Shown here one piece after another: positions 35,050 through 43,602 of a DNA stretch of 64,000 bases. The DNA comes from Amycolatopsis solani (GTDB lineage: Bacteria > Actinomycetota > Actinomycetes > Mycobacteriales > Pseudonocardiaceae). Location: positions 1,302,001 through 1,366,000 of the forward strand of contig NZ_JAWQJT010000001.1 in the NCBI RefSeq assembly GCF_033441515.1, read 5' to 3'. A model generated the notes under the pieces. It searched no databases, was not told the origin of the DNA, and saw nothing but the letters and a program-made list of their open reading frames with translations. Every line of letters starts with the position of its first letter. Positions within the stretch are counted from its first letter, which is position 1. The translations under genes and the position numbers were made by a program.

Positions 35050-35870
35050 GCGGCCATGTCGAGCAGCAGGGCCCGCGCCTCGGCGCCCTTGACGGCGACC
35101 GGCCACAACTCGTCGAACATCTTGCGGTAGGGCCGTACGTCCTCGGCGGCGCGGCTCGTGACCTCGGTGTGCACCGTCTCGGCGATCACGAGATCGTCGA
35201 GCAGCCAGAACCCATGTAGCGGCACGATCGGCAGCTGCACGTTCATCGGCAGGATGCCGAACTTGACGTGCTGCATGCTGGTGATCGACACCAGCCGATC
35301 GCGCTGGGCCGTGAGGGTGGCCGCCGGCGCCACCGACGAGCGCAGCGGCATCTCGTGCGTAAGCACGTAGATGTCTTTCGACTCGTCATAGAGCACGTCC
35401 TGCCGCTTCATACGTGCAGCCACCGCAGCGGCGATGTCCATACCCGAGTCGTTGAGCTTGGCGGACGCCTCGAACACCGCGCGGGCGTAAGCCGGGATCT
35501 GCACGAGTCCCGGCACCACGGCCACCTCAAAGTTGATGATGGTCGCTGCCGATCGCTCGGCCGCAGCGAACGACACCTGCGTGCTCTCGTGGCCGCCTGC
35601 CCGAAGACGCGCCTTCCATCTCGCCTGGTCAAGCCGGATCGCTTTCAGCTCGGCGACCAGTTCCGCCGTCTTCTCGGACGACAGGCCGAGCGCGGCAGCG
35701 ATCGCCTTCACTTCGTCTTCGGTGGGTCGCTTCTGCCCGGTCTCGATCCGCGAGACCTTGGACGGGTCCCAGCCGAGTCGAGCGGCGAGCGCTCGGCCCG
35801 TCAGCTTCGCGCCGCTGCGGAGCTGGGCGAGCGTGTCGCCGAACTCGGCGGCGCGGGTCAGTTCGGTCAC
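35046..35870 (-). CDS. XRE regulator with DUF5753 domain
   Basis: A 274-residue regulator. Helix-turn-helix at about residues 12-66 (LRSGAKLTGRALAARLGWDPSKVSRIETGQ) is followed by the DUF5753 domain (about 95-270; IINFEVAVVPGLVQIPAYARAVFEA). This is a large actinobacterial family often paired with a DUF397 or DUF6879 partner; a few members act as bld/whiJ-like developmental regulators or antitoxin-like proteins. GTG 35870 overlaps the DUF6879 stop (GTGA), so they are translationally coupled. Confidence 0.92.
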   Translation of the reverse strand: MTELTRAAEFGDTLAQLRSGAKLTGRALAARLGWDPSKVSRIETGQKRPTEDEVKAIAAALGLSSEKTAELVAELKAIRLDQARWKARLRAGGHESTQVSFAAAERSAATIINFEVAVVPGLVQIPAYARAVFEASAKLNDSGMDIAAAVAARMKRQDVLYDESKDIYVLTHEMPLRSSVAPAATLTAQRDRLVSITSMQHVKFGILPMNVQLPIVPLHGFWLLDDLVIAETVHTEVTSRAAEDVRPYRKMFDELWPVAVKGAEARALLLDMAA

Positions 35871-36391
35871 GGGCTCCTCGTCGCGGCAAACTTCTCGTCA
35901 TGTGGCGTTGCGGCTCGCCAAAGCTGATTCCGCCACCGCCGGTGCTCGGCGACCGTACCGGGCTCGTCGCTCAGCTCGACGCCTGCAACGCCGGTCTCGT
36001 CGAAGTGGAGCCGCGCAACGATGCGGTCGTCGAACAGGTAGAAGTCATACGCCGGGACGTCGAGCTGCCGCGCGTCCCGTTCGGCGATCCACCGGATGTC
36101 CTCGCCCGCCTCGACGTTCAGCGGCGTAAGGCTGATCATCCAACGTAGGTACTCGGTCAGCGGCTCGGTGAGCATTCGGACCCGTTCGAACACTTGACCG
36201 GCCGCGCGTAGCCGTCGGATCTGCGCAAGCCACTCGGTCATGAACTCGGCGTCAAGCCGGCCGTCGCGCCACGCCTGCATCGGCTCGCGCTCGGCCGGGT
36301 CCGGGTACGTCCCTTGGCACTCCCACCGCCAGGCGGACCGCTCGAACCCGCGCAGCAGCTCGGCGAAACCCTCGCCGCCGTCGACCCACAT
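35867..36391 (-). CDS. DUF6879 family protein
   Basis: A 174-residue soluble protein with GFERSAWRWECQGTYPDPAER near the start, RWIAERDARQLDVPAYDFYLFDD in the middle and RWRNQLWRAATPH near the end, typical of DUF6879. ATG 36391 overlaps the stop of the upstream small gene (TGATG), and its own stop overlaps the XRE start. DUF6879 genes are regularly encoded beside XRE-DUF5753 genes, so the proteins probably work together. The mechanism is unknown. Confidence 0.88.
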   Translation of the reverse strand: MWVDGGEGFAELLRGFERSAWRWECQGTYPDPAEREPMQAWRDGRLDAEFMTEWLAQIRRLRAAGQVFERVRMLTEPLTEYLRWMISLTPLNVEAGEDIRWIAERDARQLDVPAYDFYLFDDRIVARLHFDETGVAGVELSDEPGTVAEHRRWRNQLWRAATPHDEKFAATRSP

Positions 36392-36714
36392 CACCGGTCC
36401 CGCTCGACGGCCGCGGCGACCGCGCGCAGGTTCTCGGCCGACGCCGGGTCGACCACGAACGCGGGACGATCGGTGTCGGCGAACGCGAGCCGCTGCAACG
36501 CCTCGACATCGACGAACGGCAGCAGCTCGGCGGGGATCTCCACCGCGGACTCGTGCGCCGGCAGCCCGTTACCGCGCTCGCGCAGCAGTGCGAGCGCGGC
36601 CGGGTCGGTGACCGTCGTTCCCTGCACCACGAGCGTGCCGCGCTCGGTCACGAACACCGTCGGACAACCGCCGGTGTTGCTGCTGGTGCCCACAAACGCC
36701 ATACCTTGCGACAT
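36391..36714 (-). CDS. Small conserved partner of the DUF6879/DUF5753 set
   Basis: A 107-residue protein. ATG 36714 is fixed by a strong GGAGGA ribosome site; the longer frame upstream is promoter DNA. The N-terminal beta-rich part (GMAFVGTSSNTGGCPTVFVT, GTLVVQGTTVTDP) is followed by a helical part (LLPFVDVEALQRLA). First gene of a three-gene operon. Similar short proteins precede DUF6879 genes elsewhere; the function is unknown. Confidence 0.8.
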   Translation of the reverse strand: MSQGMAFVGTSSNTGGCPTVFVTERGTLVVQGTTVTDPAALALLRERGNGLPAHESAVEIPAELLPFVDVEALQRLAFADTDRPAFVVDPASAENLRAVAAAVERDR

Positions 36715-36852
36715 GTTGTCCTCCTCGTTTCGGCTTGCCCTCATGTTGCCCGCAAGATCCTGCAATCTTGTGCGGCTGAATGGGTGAAACCGCCTCAAAA
36801 ATGTCGCACTGAGTGACCAAAGTACCGTCCGTTCGCGTGAAGTCCTAGCAAC

Positions 36853-36866
36853 ATTGCGCAATATTG
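36853..36866. promoter_or_regulatory. Overlapping palindromes in divergent promoter
   Basis: ATTGCGCAAT (36853-36862) overlaps CAATATTG (36859-36866) in an AT-rich part of the region between the XRE operon and the forward small-gene chain. An additional imperfect repeat (CGCAAGAT and ATCTTG) lies at 36752-36775. These are candidate binding sites for the DUF5753 regulator. Confidence 0.45.
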
Positions 36867-36901
36867 TTGTTTTGCTCGCCAACGGCGTCGACAGTTGACC
36901 T

Positions 36902-37180
36902 ATGACCGCAGTACGCGGATGGCCGATCGAACACACGCTGACCGCGCTCGACTCGCTCGGGCGCCCCGTCCCTGTGTCGACCGGCGTCACGGCCAACTAC
37001 AACGGGCGCCCGGTCGCCGTCTTCGCCGTAGGAACCGGCGAGGCGTGCGACGCGTGCGGCCTGACGCCGCCGTCGGTCGAGCTCACCTCCGGTCTGCTCG
37101 ACCGGCTCTGGCGTGCCATGCACACCGCCATTGCCGCGTCCTGGCAGGTAAGACGCGAACACCCTGGGGACAACCGATGA
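36902..37180 (+). CDS. Small hypothetical protein
   Basis: A 92-residue protein with one CDAC motif (about residues 49-52), perhaps half of a metal site. First in a forward chain of tiny genes divergent from the DUF6879/XRE operon. ATG 36902 has no ribosome site, so the message may be leaderless. The stop overlaps the next start (ATGA). Not recognised. Confidence 0.7.
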   Translation: MTAVRGWPIEHTLTALDSLGRPVPVSTGVTANYNGRPVAVFAVGTGEACDACGLTPPSVELTSGLLDRLWRAMHTAIAASWQVRREHPGDNR

Positions 37181-37311
37181 CCGAAGTACGCATGTCCGGC
37201 GCCCCCGCGCTGGAAACCCCGCCGGAACTCCTCGAACGCTTGCGACGTGATCGTGCCGACGATCAGCCGGCCGATGTCGAAGCACCCGAACCGCGGCGGG
37301 GTGACTCATGA
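37177..37311 (+). CDS. Very small hypothetical protein
   Basis: A 44-residue acidic-basic peptide, MTEVRMSGAPALETPPELLE then a charged tail. ATG overlaps the previous stop and TGA overlaps the next ATG, which is the main reason to call it. Not recognised. Confidence 0.55.
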   Translation: MTEVRMSGAPALETPPELLERLRRDRADDQPADVEAPEPRRGDS

Positions 37312-37664
37312 GCGGGCTGGTGTACGTCGACCTCGACGCCGTGCGATTGGTTGTCGACGGCGTAGCGCACCGGCTGCGGCTCGCGCGCATGCCGCTCAAC
37401 GGCGAACGGCTGGTGACGTTGTGCCGGGTCGAAGCGCTGGCGGCATTCGGCTGGGAACCGGTGAACGTCGTCCCGGCGACCTGCGGCGTGTGCGCGGAGC
37501 TGCACGCGAGCCACCGCACTGCTGAATCTGCACGGCTACGCGCGTGCGCCGAGCGGGTTGCCGAGCCGACCGGCTACCCGGCACCGGCCGGGCTCACCCA
37601 CGTACCCGACCAACCCAGCCGCGGGCTGCGGCGACCTCCGCAACGAAGGGAACTCACGTCATGA
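37308..37664 (+). CDS. Small hypothetical protein with CxxC
   Basis: A 118-residue protein. The N-terminal half is beta-rich (LVYVDLDAVRLVVDGVAHRL) and is followed by ATCGVCAEL with a CxxC pair; the C-terminus is Pro/Arg-rich. It is coupled to both neighbours by ATGA overlaps. It may bind a metal; no family is recognised. Confidence 0.7.
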   Translation: MSGLVYVDLDAVRLVVDGVAHRLRLARMPLNGERLVTLCRVEALAAFGWEPVNVVPATCGVCAELHASHRTAESARLRACAERVAEPTGYPAPAGLTHVPDQPSRGLRRPPQRRELTS

Positions 37665-38008
37665 TCAACGCAGCGATCGGGACCGCGGAGCCCTACCACG
37701 TCGGCAGTGTTGACGAACTCGCGCAGAAACTTGCGGTCGGCCTGTGGATCGTCCTCCCGCACCAAGCGCTCGGCGGCTATTACGACCTGCATAGCTACCT
37801 CGGCGCCGTGCATGACGAGTGCACACGGCTCGGCATCGTCGAGCGAACGATTCCGATTCCCCGCAAGGACATGACGGTGATCGTCAACGAAGACAAGCTA
37901 CCGACGTTCGAGCAGATCACCGACTCAGTCCGACACCTCGATCGCATCCGTTGGCTGGGCCAGAAGCTGCGCCCCGAGCTGCCGGCGCGGGTGGCTCGGG
38001 GCGAGTAG
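37661..38008 (+). CDS. Small hypothetical protein
   Basis: A 115-residue soluble protein (VDELAQKLAVGLWIVLPHQALGGYYDLHSYL, split here by helical text). ATG 37661 overlaps the previous stop. It resembles short island-borne actinobacterial proteins, but I cannot name a family. The last codons and the region after are G/C-repetitive. Confidence 0.7.
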   Translation: MINAAIGTAEPYHVGSVDELAQKLAVGLWIVLPHQALGGYYDLHSYLGAVHDECTRLGIVERTIPIPRKDMTVIVNEDKLPTFEQITDSVRHLDRIRWLGQKLRPELPARVARGE

Positions 38009-38134
38009 CCGCCGGTCGACACGTCGGGTTCCCCCGCGCCTGGCGTGTCGACCGGTTCCCAGCAGAACAACGCCTCGCGCTCGTCGGGCGCGGGGCGGTT
38101 CGACGTGCCCAAATACCGAACCAAGGGACGGACG

Positions 38135-38269
38135 ATGCCGACACCGCGCAATCCCGCAGGGCCAGGACCGACGCGACCAGGACCGGGCAAGGACAGGCCC
38201 AGCTCGCCAACGCGCGATAACCCCGGTCCGCAACCCCGGCCGGTCCAGCCGCCGAACCCGAGGCGATAG
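38135..38269 (+). CDS. Proline-rich small peptide
   Basis: A 44-residue peptide made mostly of Pro, Gly, Arg and Thr (NPAGPGPTRPGPGKDRP). ATG 38135 lies behind AAGGGACGG; an in-frame GTG at 38045 would give 74 residues. Probably disordered. Low certainty. Confidence 0.45.
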   Translation: MPTPRNPAGPGPTRPGPGKDRPSSPTRDNPGPQPRPVQPPNPRR

Positions 38270-38278
38270 GAGAAATCC

Positions 38279-38479
38279 ATGCCCAAGCGGCCAAGCCCAC
38301 GACGACGTCGCGACCCGCGGAGCTGCCTCACCGGCGGGCAGGAAGGGAACGTAGCCTTTGCCGAGGCGGCAAGCTTCCCCCCGCGACAGCCGACCGGCCC
38401 GACCCGACCGGGCGGCAGCTACCGGTCGGCCCTGTTCCGGTGGCCGCCAGGACCGCCCGCGCCGGATGACGCGAGCTAG
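38279..38479 (+). CDS. Small basic Pro/Arg-rich peptide
   Basis: A 66-residue peptide. The start is supported by AGGAG 8 bases upstream. Basic N-terminus (MPKRPSPRRRRDPR) and a Pro/Gly-rich remainder; no fold can be predicted. It follows the preceding peptide by 9 bases. Confidence 0.5.
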   Translation: MPKRPSPRRRRDPRSCLTGGQEGNVAFAEAASFPPRQPTGPTRPGGSYRSALFRWPPGPPAPDDAS

Positions 38480-38488
38480 GATCAGGTC

Positions 38489-38734
38489 ATGCGGTCGACC
38501 CGAGAAGTGCGCAGGCTGGCGGCGGTGCTCCTCGCAGGGGATGCCGACTCCCGTTTCTACGGCGAGGATCTACGCGAAGCAGCGCACATGCACAGCAACC
38601 GGCTCTATCCGTTGCTAACGCTGTGGCTCGAACGCGGCTGGGTCACTGACGGATGGGATGGGCCATCCCTCGACGGCTCGAAGCGCTACTACGTGTTGAC
38701 CGACGTTGGCCGGCGCGAACTCGATAAGCCGTAA
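38489..38734 (+). CDS. PadR-like winged-helix regulator
   Basis: An 81-residue protein: a winged helix with YGEDLREAAHMHSNRLYPLLTLW, LERGWVTDGWD and RRYY-type wing text (SKRYYVLTDVGRREL), the PadR pattern. It lacks the C-terminal dimerisation helix of full PadR proteins. Last gene of the forward chain, directly before the bidirectional terminator that faces the prophage lysis genes. Confidence 0.82.
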   Translation: MRSTREVRRLAAVLLAGDADSRFYGEDLREAAHMHSNRLYPLLTLWLERGWVTDGWDGPSLDGSKRYYVLTDVGRRELDKP

Positions 38735-38757
38735 GCGTCCCGGGCCTTGGGCGCGGC

Positions 38758-38795
38758 AAAGCCCCACCTCTCGCACGACGCGGAGGTGGGGCTTT
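38758..38795. terminator. Bidirectional terminator
   Basis: Thirteen-base perfect arms (AAAGCCCCACCTC) with A and T flanks, between the forward PadR-like gene and the end of the phage late operon. It can serve both strands. Confidence 0.85.
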
Positions 38796-38798
38796 CCG

Positions 38799-39140
38799 CT
38801 ACCTGCCGCTGCCGACCGCCGGCCGGCCGGCAGGCGGCTCCTCCAGGCTCGTCACCACCGGCGTTCCGTCCGTGCTGGTGCCGTAGCTCGGCGTCTGCGC
38901 CGAGCCGAGCAGCAGCCGGGTGGCCCATGCTGGCAGCTTCGCCTCGACGGCCCGCAGCAGGGCGTACACGCCGGCGAAGACGAGCGGCACGAGCACCGTC
39001 CGCCCGAGCCCGTCGAGCGCGTCGGTGACGCCGGCGGGCAGGCCGAGGCTGACCAGATAGGCGATCAGCGACGACCACAGGCCGGGCACGACAGTGCGCA
39101 GCCAGGAGACCAGACGGTCCCCGATCGGCTTGGTGTCCAT
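38799..39140 (-). CDS. Holin-like membrane protein
   Basis: A 113-residue protein with two predicted helices (about residues 21-40 and 48-68) and a hydrophilic C-terminal tail. Last gene of the late operon, next to the GH25 lysin, so a holin role is likely by position. The sequence DGLGRTVLVPLVFAGVYALL resembles actinophage holin-type proteins. Not proven. Confidence 0.7.
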   Translation of the reverse strand: MDTKPIGDRLVSWLRTVVPGLWSSLIAYLVSLGLPAGVTDALDGLGRTVLVPLVFAGVYALLRAVEAKLPAWATRLLLGSAQTPSYGTSTDGTPVVTSLEEPPAGRPAVGSGR

Positions 39141-39161
39141 TGTGGATCTTTTCCCTTCCGG

Positions 39162-40163
39162 TCAGAAACAGTCGACAACGAAATCGTCTTCGGGCTTCGC
39201 CGAGTACAGGACGTCCGCCCACAGCGCGCCGGGGAGTGGGAACCGGCGGTGTCCCTTGCACCGCGGGTCGTAGCCCGGGGTCTGGGCCGGGTCGTGTCCG
39301 ACGCCGGTGTTGTCCTGGCCCCACGCGTAGATCGGCGCAACCCACAGGGGGCGCGGGGTCTTGTCGGTCATCTTCGGCCGAACGACGATCGCGGCCTGAT
39401 CGGTGCCGGACAGGTTGACCCGGACGACGTTCTGCTTGTCGTTGGGCGGCCGGACGGTGACGCGTTCGAGCATTTCCACCTCACTGGTCAGGGCGAAGGA
39501 ACTTCCTGCGCCGCTTGTCTGGCCGAGCAGCGCGGCCAGTTGGTTTCGCGTGCCGCGGTACGCCGAGGCGTCGAGGGGCGCATACCCGGCGATCCGGGCA
39601 GACGATGTGAACTGCAACAGGCCGACATTCCGTCCGCCGTAGCCGTTCCAGAAGTGCGCGGGTACGTCGGCCCACTCAGCGGCGAGCGTGCCCACGACGT
39701 TGTCGGGGTACCGGCTCGACCACAGGTCCGGCCAGCCGTCGAGCTGCGGTGAACGCCAGACGTCGCGCCAGTACCACAGCGGGACGTAGCCGAGCGGGAC
39801 GCGCCAGCCCTCGGCACGGATGGCGTTCAGCACGTTCGTGGCGTGCTGCAAGGTGGGTTTCGAGCCGTCCGATGCGGTCTCGACGTCGGGGATGATGGGC
39901 ACGTCCTTGGGCACGGTGGCGCGCATGAGTGCGACGTGCTGCCCGGGCGTGGCGTTCGCGCGGATGAACCAGTAAGCGCCGACCAGCTGCCCGGCGTTGC
40001 GCGCCTCGGCGAGGTTCGACGCGAAATGTGGGTCGACCATCGACCCGCCTTCGCCGGCCTTCATGAGGCACGCTTCGCACCCGTCGCGACGCGTCTGCGC
40101 GAGGTCGAGGGACAGGGGTTGGTGGTGGGACACGTCGATGACGAACGTGACGGGGTCGGCCAT
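39162..40163 (-). CDS. GH25 lysozyme-like endolysin
   Basis: A 333-residue lysin. Residues 1-210 form a glycoside hydrolase 25 (muramidase) domain: FVIDVSHHQ at the start with the catalytic-region Asp, YWFIRANATPGQH, and IIPDVETASDG with the D-x-E pair. Residues 220-333 are a separate C-terminal domain, perhaps cell-wall binding. ATG 40163 begins the domain. Adjacent to holin-like genes, it completes the lysis module. Confidence 0.9.
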   Translation of the reverse strand: MADPVTFVIDVSHHQPLSLDLAQTRRDGCEACLMKAGEGGSMVDPHFASNLAEARNAGQLVGAYWFIRANATPGQHVALMRATVPKDVPIIPDVETASDGSKPTLQHATNVLNAIRAEGWRVPLGYVPLWYWRDVWRSPQLDGWPDLWSSRYPDNVVGTLAAEWADVPAHFWNGYGGRNVGLLQFTSSARIAGYAPLDASAYRGTRNQLAALLGQTSGAGSSFALTSEVEMLERVTVRPPNDKQNVVRVNLSGTDQAAIVVRPKMTDKTPRPLWVAPIYAWGQDNTGVGHDPAQTPGYDPRCKGHRRFPLPGALWADVLYSAKPEDDFVVDCF

Positions 40164-40165
40164 GA

Positions 40166-40510
40166 TCAGTCTCCGGTCGGGGTCGGTTCGAGGAACAGCG
40201 GGGGCGGGTCGTCGATCTCGCCGCCGAGCGACCGCAAGGTGTCGACCACCTGCCGGTCCCAACGGACGTGAGCGGTGATCCGCTGCTCTTGTGCGGCTTG
40301 TGCGCGCCAGATCCGACGCGTCTCGGCTTGCAGCTCGGCGACCTGGTCGGCCAGCTCGGCGGACGTCGCGGTGGTGGCGTTCAGCAGGGCGGCTGTGCCG
40401 TCGACCTTGAGTTTGCGTGCCTCAGGGCGCGCCTTCACGGCCAGGACCACGGCGGTGATCAGGCTTCCGAACGCGACCACGAGCCCGCCGACGACGGCCC
40501 ACGCGTTCAC
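40166..40510 (-). CDS. Small membrane protein with coiled coil
   Basis: A 114-residue protein. N-terminal helix (about residues 4-24; WAVVGGLVVAFGSLITAVVL) is followed by a coiled-coil-like segment (SAELADQVAELQAETRRIWRA). GTG 40510 overlaps the upstream stop. The layout is like spanin or Rz-type helper proteins, but a lysis role is only inferred from position. Confidence 0.75.
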   Translation of the reverse strand: MNAWAVVGGLVVAFGSLITAVVLAVKARPEARKLKVDGTAALLNATTATSAELADQVAELQAETRRIWRAQAAQEQRITAHVRWDRQVVDTLRSLGGEIDDPPPLFLEPTPTGD

Positions 40511-40914
40511 TGGCCGGCCGCCTTCCTGGCCGTCCGCAGCGCGCGGCCGATTTGCCACGTGCGCCAGGCCGAGGCGCCGGCGAGCGCGAGCAGCAGCAGG
40601 CCGAATGCGAGCGCGCGGCGCCCGGTGTTGCCGAAGGCCCACACCGAATAGCAGCCGCACACGCCGAACAGAGCGACGAGCCCCGCTCGTTCAGTGAGCA
40701 CGCCGAGCGCGGTGTGCGCACGGCCGATTCCGAAGAGGACAGTCCCGCACGCGGCGAGCGCGGCTCCGAAGAACACACGCCCCCACGGTCCGGGGAACTC
40801 GCGGATCGTAGTCGTGGCGACCGCGTCGAACGCGACGAGCCCGACCGCACAGTAGAGCCCGAACGCGGAGGTCAGCAGCACCTCGAACGGCGACCGCTGC
40901 GCCGGGCCAATCAC
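40507..40914 (-). CDS. Four-helix membrane protein of lysis region
   Basis: A 135-residue protein with four hydrophobic helices and a basic C-terminus (RTWQIGRALRTARKAAGQ). GTG 40914 and the stop both overlap neighbours. It could be an additional holin. Not recognised as a named family. Confidence 0.75.
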   Translation of the reverse strand: MIGPAQRSPFEVLLTSAFGLYCAVGLVAFDAVATTTIREFPGPWGRVFFGAALAACGTVLFGIGRAHTALGVLTERAGLVALFGVCGCYSVWAFGNTGRRALAFGLLLLALAGASAWRTWQIGRALRTARKAAGQ

Positions 40915-41153
40915 GTCGTCCCCTCCGCAGGGATGACGAACTGGGCCGCGAGGTCCGCGGCGGAGATCAGCCAGACGCTGAGCCCGCCGCCTTCCACCAT
41001 TCCGTCGCCGACCTCGGCGACAATGCCCGGTCCGTACACGAGCTTATTGCCGTCCGCCACTTCGGCGTTGGGCCAACGCTCTTGCCACTCGTCGAGGTTT
41101 TCGCCGCTCCATTCGAGGAAACGCGGCTTCGGGGTTACGTCAATCCACGGCAT
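40911..41153 (-). CDS. Small phage protein of unknown function
   Basis: An 80-residue soluble protein (MPWIDVTPKPRFLEWSGENL). ATG 41153 follows GAGGAG. It lies between the tail-end protein and the membrane genes of the lysis region. Such short proteins are common near actinophage tail ends. Confidence 0.75.
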   Translation of the reverse strand: MPWIDVTPKPRFLEWSGENLDEWQERWPNAEVADGNKLVYGPGIVAEVGDGMVEGGGLSVWLISAADLAAQFVIPAEGTT

Positions 41154-41163
41154 TGCTCGCTCC

Positions 41164-41718
41164 TCACGCGACTTTCCACACGATGAACTCGGCCGGCTTG
41201 AAGGTGGACGGGTTGAGCGCGAACGCCGCCCCGTTGTTGTAGATCCAGGCACACAGCTGCGTACCGGCCGCGAACCACCGGGTCACGCTGGCGAAGCTGT
41301 CGGTCTGGCCGTTCGAGAACAGCGGTGACGCCAGCCATGGTGTGCCGGCGGACGGCGCGGCGATGCCATGAATTCCCACACCGAAGTTGTTGCCGGACGC
41401 GAACGCGGTGGATGCCGAGGCATAGCAGTGATACCGCCCACTCACCGGAATGGTGACGGTGTTGTTTCCGGACCAACCGGTGCCGCCGGCCGCGGGTTGC
41501 GTCACCGAACCAAACGTCAACTTGTTGGCGCCATTCGACGCGGGAATGTTCTGAACCGCGTTCGCCCGCACCTCGATCCCGTACGCGGCAGCCACGGCGT
41601 CATCGAGCGCGCCCACGGTCGCCTCGGCACCTAGCAGCGCATCACGGATGTGCAGATTGGTCGCCGGCGGATCGAAGCTCTCCGGGTAGGCCCAGCCGTA
41701 GCGGGGAGTGTTGCCCAT
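41164..41718 (-). CDS. Phage tail-tip or fibre-like protein
   Basis: A 184-residue protein beginning MGNTPRYGWAYPESFDPPA, a usual opening of actinophage tail proteins. The rest is beta-rich (VTIPVSGRYHCYASASTAF and TRWFAAGTQLCAWIYNNGA) and resembles C1q-like jelly-roll tail domains. It probably contributes to host recognition. It sits downstream of the minor tail genes. Confidence 0.78.
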   Translation of the reverse strand: MGNTPRYGWAYPESFDPPATNLHIRDALLGAEATVGALDDAVAAAYGIEVRANAVQNIPASNGANKLTFGSVTQPAAGGTGWSGNNTVTIPVSGRYHCYASASTAFASGNNFGVGIHGIAAPSAGTPWLASPLFSNGQTDSFASVTRWFAAGTQLCAWIYNNGAAFALNPSTFKPAEFIVWKVA

Positions 41719-41740
41719 GACTGGGCTCCTTTCCTCTGTG

Positions 41741-42460
41741 TCAGAACGGGATTACGGTTATGTTCCGGTCATAGAACGTGGCGCCAGGATTCGCCGACAG
41801 CGCGGCATACTTCATCGTGAACGTGTTGAAACCGGGGACCAGCCCACGGGCGGCGGTCAGCAGTGTGGTGCGTGAACCGCCCAGGTAGAACCCGACCGGC
41901 ACCGTCTGTGTCGCATACCAGTTCTCACCGCCCACGTAGAAGTCCGAGCTTGGCGAAATAGCAGATGCGCCGGAGACAGCGAAAGACGCGTTCCCGCCAA
42001 TCCATTGCTGCGTAGCGGTTTGCGCGTTCGCCAGACTGCTGATCGTCGCCGACACTGTCACCAAGCACCGGGCAGACGAACCGATGTACACCGTGACCGC
42101 GGGGCCGACGGTTGCAAGATCCGTGTAGGACGTGCTCGCGGTGGACTGCGCCGCGGCCACCAGCGCGGACGCAATCTGATTGGCTGCGCCGGCACCCGGT
42201 GCGGCAACCTTGCCGAGGATGTACCACTGACTCATCCGCTTCTCGACCATCACCGCGTCACCTGGCTGGTACGTCACACCAATGCCGGACTGAAGAACCC
42301 GCATGTTCGAGATAGGAGCGCCGTTCACCAGCACCGCATTGAGCCCACTCGATTCATCCCACGAGATCACTTCGCCCTGGTAGTGGTTGAGGTCGGCGCC
42401 GCCGGTCGGCTTCGCGTTCGCGTCGGCCAGCAGCCGCGCGAGCTGGAACGGGTCGGTCAT
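41741..42460 (-). CDS. Minor tail protein
   Basis: A 239-residue protein. Residues 1-85 hold an OB-like base (YQGEVISWDESSGLNAVLVNG, YQPGDAVMVEKRMSQWYILGKV), common in actinophage tail-hub proteins; the remainder is beta-rich. ATG 42460 overlaps the DUF5047 stop. Position between hub and tip genes supports a minor tail role. Confidence 0.8.
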   Translation of the reverse strand: MTDPFQLARLLADANAKPTGGADLNHYQGEVISWDESSGLNAVLVNGAPISNMRVLQSGIGVTYQPGDAVMVEKRMSQWYILGKVAAPGAGAANQIASALVAAAQSTASTSYTDLATVGPAVTVYIGSSARCLVTVSATISSLANAQTATQQWIGGNASFAVSGASAISPSSDFYVGGENWYATQTVPVGFYLGGSRTTLLTAARGLVPGFNTFTMKYAALSANPGATFYDRNITVIPF

Positions 42461-43602
42461 GCCCCGGCCCTTCTCGTCAGGTACTGCTTGCGGGTGTCGA
42501 TGCCCATCGAGTCCTTCGGCGCCAACCCATAATTGATCTTGTCGATGATGTGCACTTCGGAGTTGCCCGGGTAGGACACCGTGATGACGTCCCAACCCTC
42601 CAACGCGGGGTTCGGCACAGTGCCGAGGCTGACGCCGTAGGGCAGACCGGTTACCTTCGCGAGCTTCGCCACAGCGGCGGCGCGGCACTGCTCGGCGGTG
42701 TACATGAACGCTGACGCGTACACCGTTGGTACGACACCGAAATTGCCGCCGATGTAAGTCGGCGACGCGGGGTCCTCGTCGGACACGATGGCCTGCACGG
42801 GCGCAAGTTCGCCGGCCGGTTCGCCGCGGGCGATCACCACGTTGTAGACGCCGTCACGGGAAATGGAGCGCTTCATCTCGACGAGCACGCCCTGCGTGCC
42901 GGAGTTGATCTCCCAGACCGGGGCCGTCTTTGTGAGGTCCGGGACCGACTTCACTTGATAGCGGCCGGCGTAGTCGAAGTAGCCATACTTTCCATACGCC
43001 GCGAGCAAATCCTGCACGAACGCGAGTCGGTCATCGTCCAATACGTGGTCGGTTCCCAACGGGGTTGCGTAGGCGGCGAAGTCGTAGACGGTGACCAGGC
43101 CGGGCACGGCCTGGCCCACGACGTAGTCGATGACCGCTCCGACCGAGGCTGCGCCCGAGAACTGCACCGGCGTGGTCGGCCGGGCGTCTCGGATCATGGC
43201 TGTGCGGTCGGACGCGGTGATGCGGATGGCGCCGTCGGGGACCCGCAGCTGTTCGATCCGGTCGATACGGAAGTAGCCGAGTCCGACCAGTTCCTGAGTG
43301 CCGATGCCGTACTCAACACCGCGCTCGACGTAAATCTCTTGTCCGTACGGCGTGCCCCGATCGAACGGGTTGGACGGCCACGGGTACACCGTCGACAGAT
43401 CCAAAGTGGATTGGACATCGGCGGTCATGTCGGTGGTGACGTCGCCCGCCAGCACCGGCAGCCGGCCGCCGAGGTCGACACCGGGAATCGGCAGCCCGAC
43501 GGGGGACGTGCCGGTCTGGCCGGGCGCGACCAGCGTGCATCGCGACGCCATCGTGTGCGACCCCCGCAGAGCCGACAGGAACGAGCCGGTAACGGGCCTC
43601 AC
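42457..43602 (-). CDS. DUF5047-type tail hub protein
   Basis: A 381-residue protein beginning MRPVTGSFLSALRGSHTMAS, the N-terminus typical of DUF5047 actinophage proteins. A virus tail-hub fold is likely: early beta domain, then DDRLAFVQDLLAAYGKYGYFDYAG and NPALEGWDVITVSYPG typical of baseplate hub proteins. GTG 43602 overlaps the preceding stop. Confidence 0.85.
   Translation of the reverse strand: MRPVTGSFLSALRGSHTMASRCTLVAPGQTGTSPVGLPIPGVDLGGRLPVLAGDVTTDMTADVQSTLDLSTVYPWPSNPFDRGTPYGQEIYVERGVEYGIGTQELVGLGYFRIDRIEQLRVPDGAIRITASDRTAMIRDARPTTPVQFSGAASVGAVIDYVVGQAVPGLVTVYDFAAYATPLGTDHVLDDDRLAFVQDLLAAYGKYGYFDYAGRYQVKSVPDLTKTAPVWEINSGTQGVLVEMKRSISRDGVYNVVIARGEPAGELAPVQAIVSDEDPASPTYIGGNFGVVPTVYASAFMYTAEQCRAAAVAKLAKVTGLPYGVSLGTVPNPALEGWDVITVSYPGNSEVHIIDKINYGLAPKDSMGIDTRKQYLTRRAGA

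Noticed and set aside
40166..40914. Spanin pair in the lysis region
   Set aside because: No lipobox or outer-membrane partner is expected in an actinobacterium and none is visible; only general membrane and coiled-coil features can be claimed.
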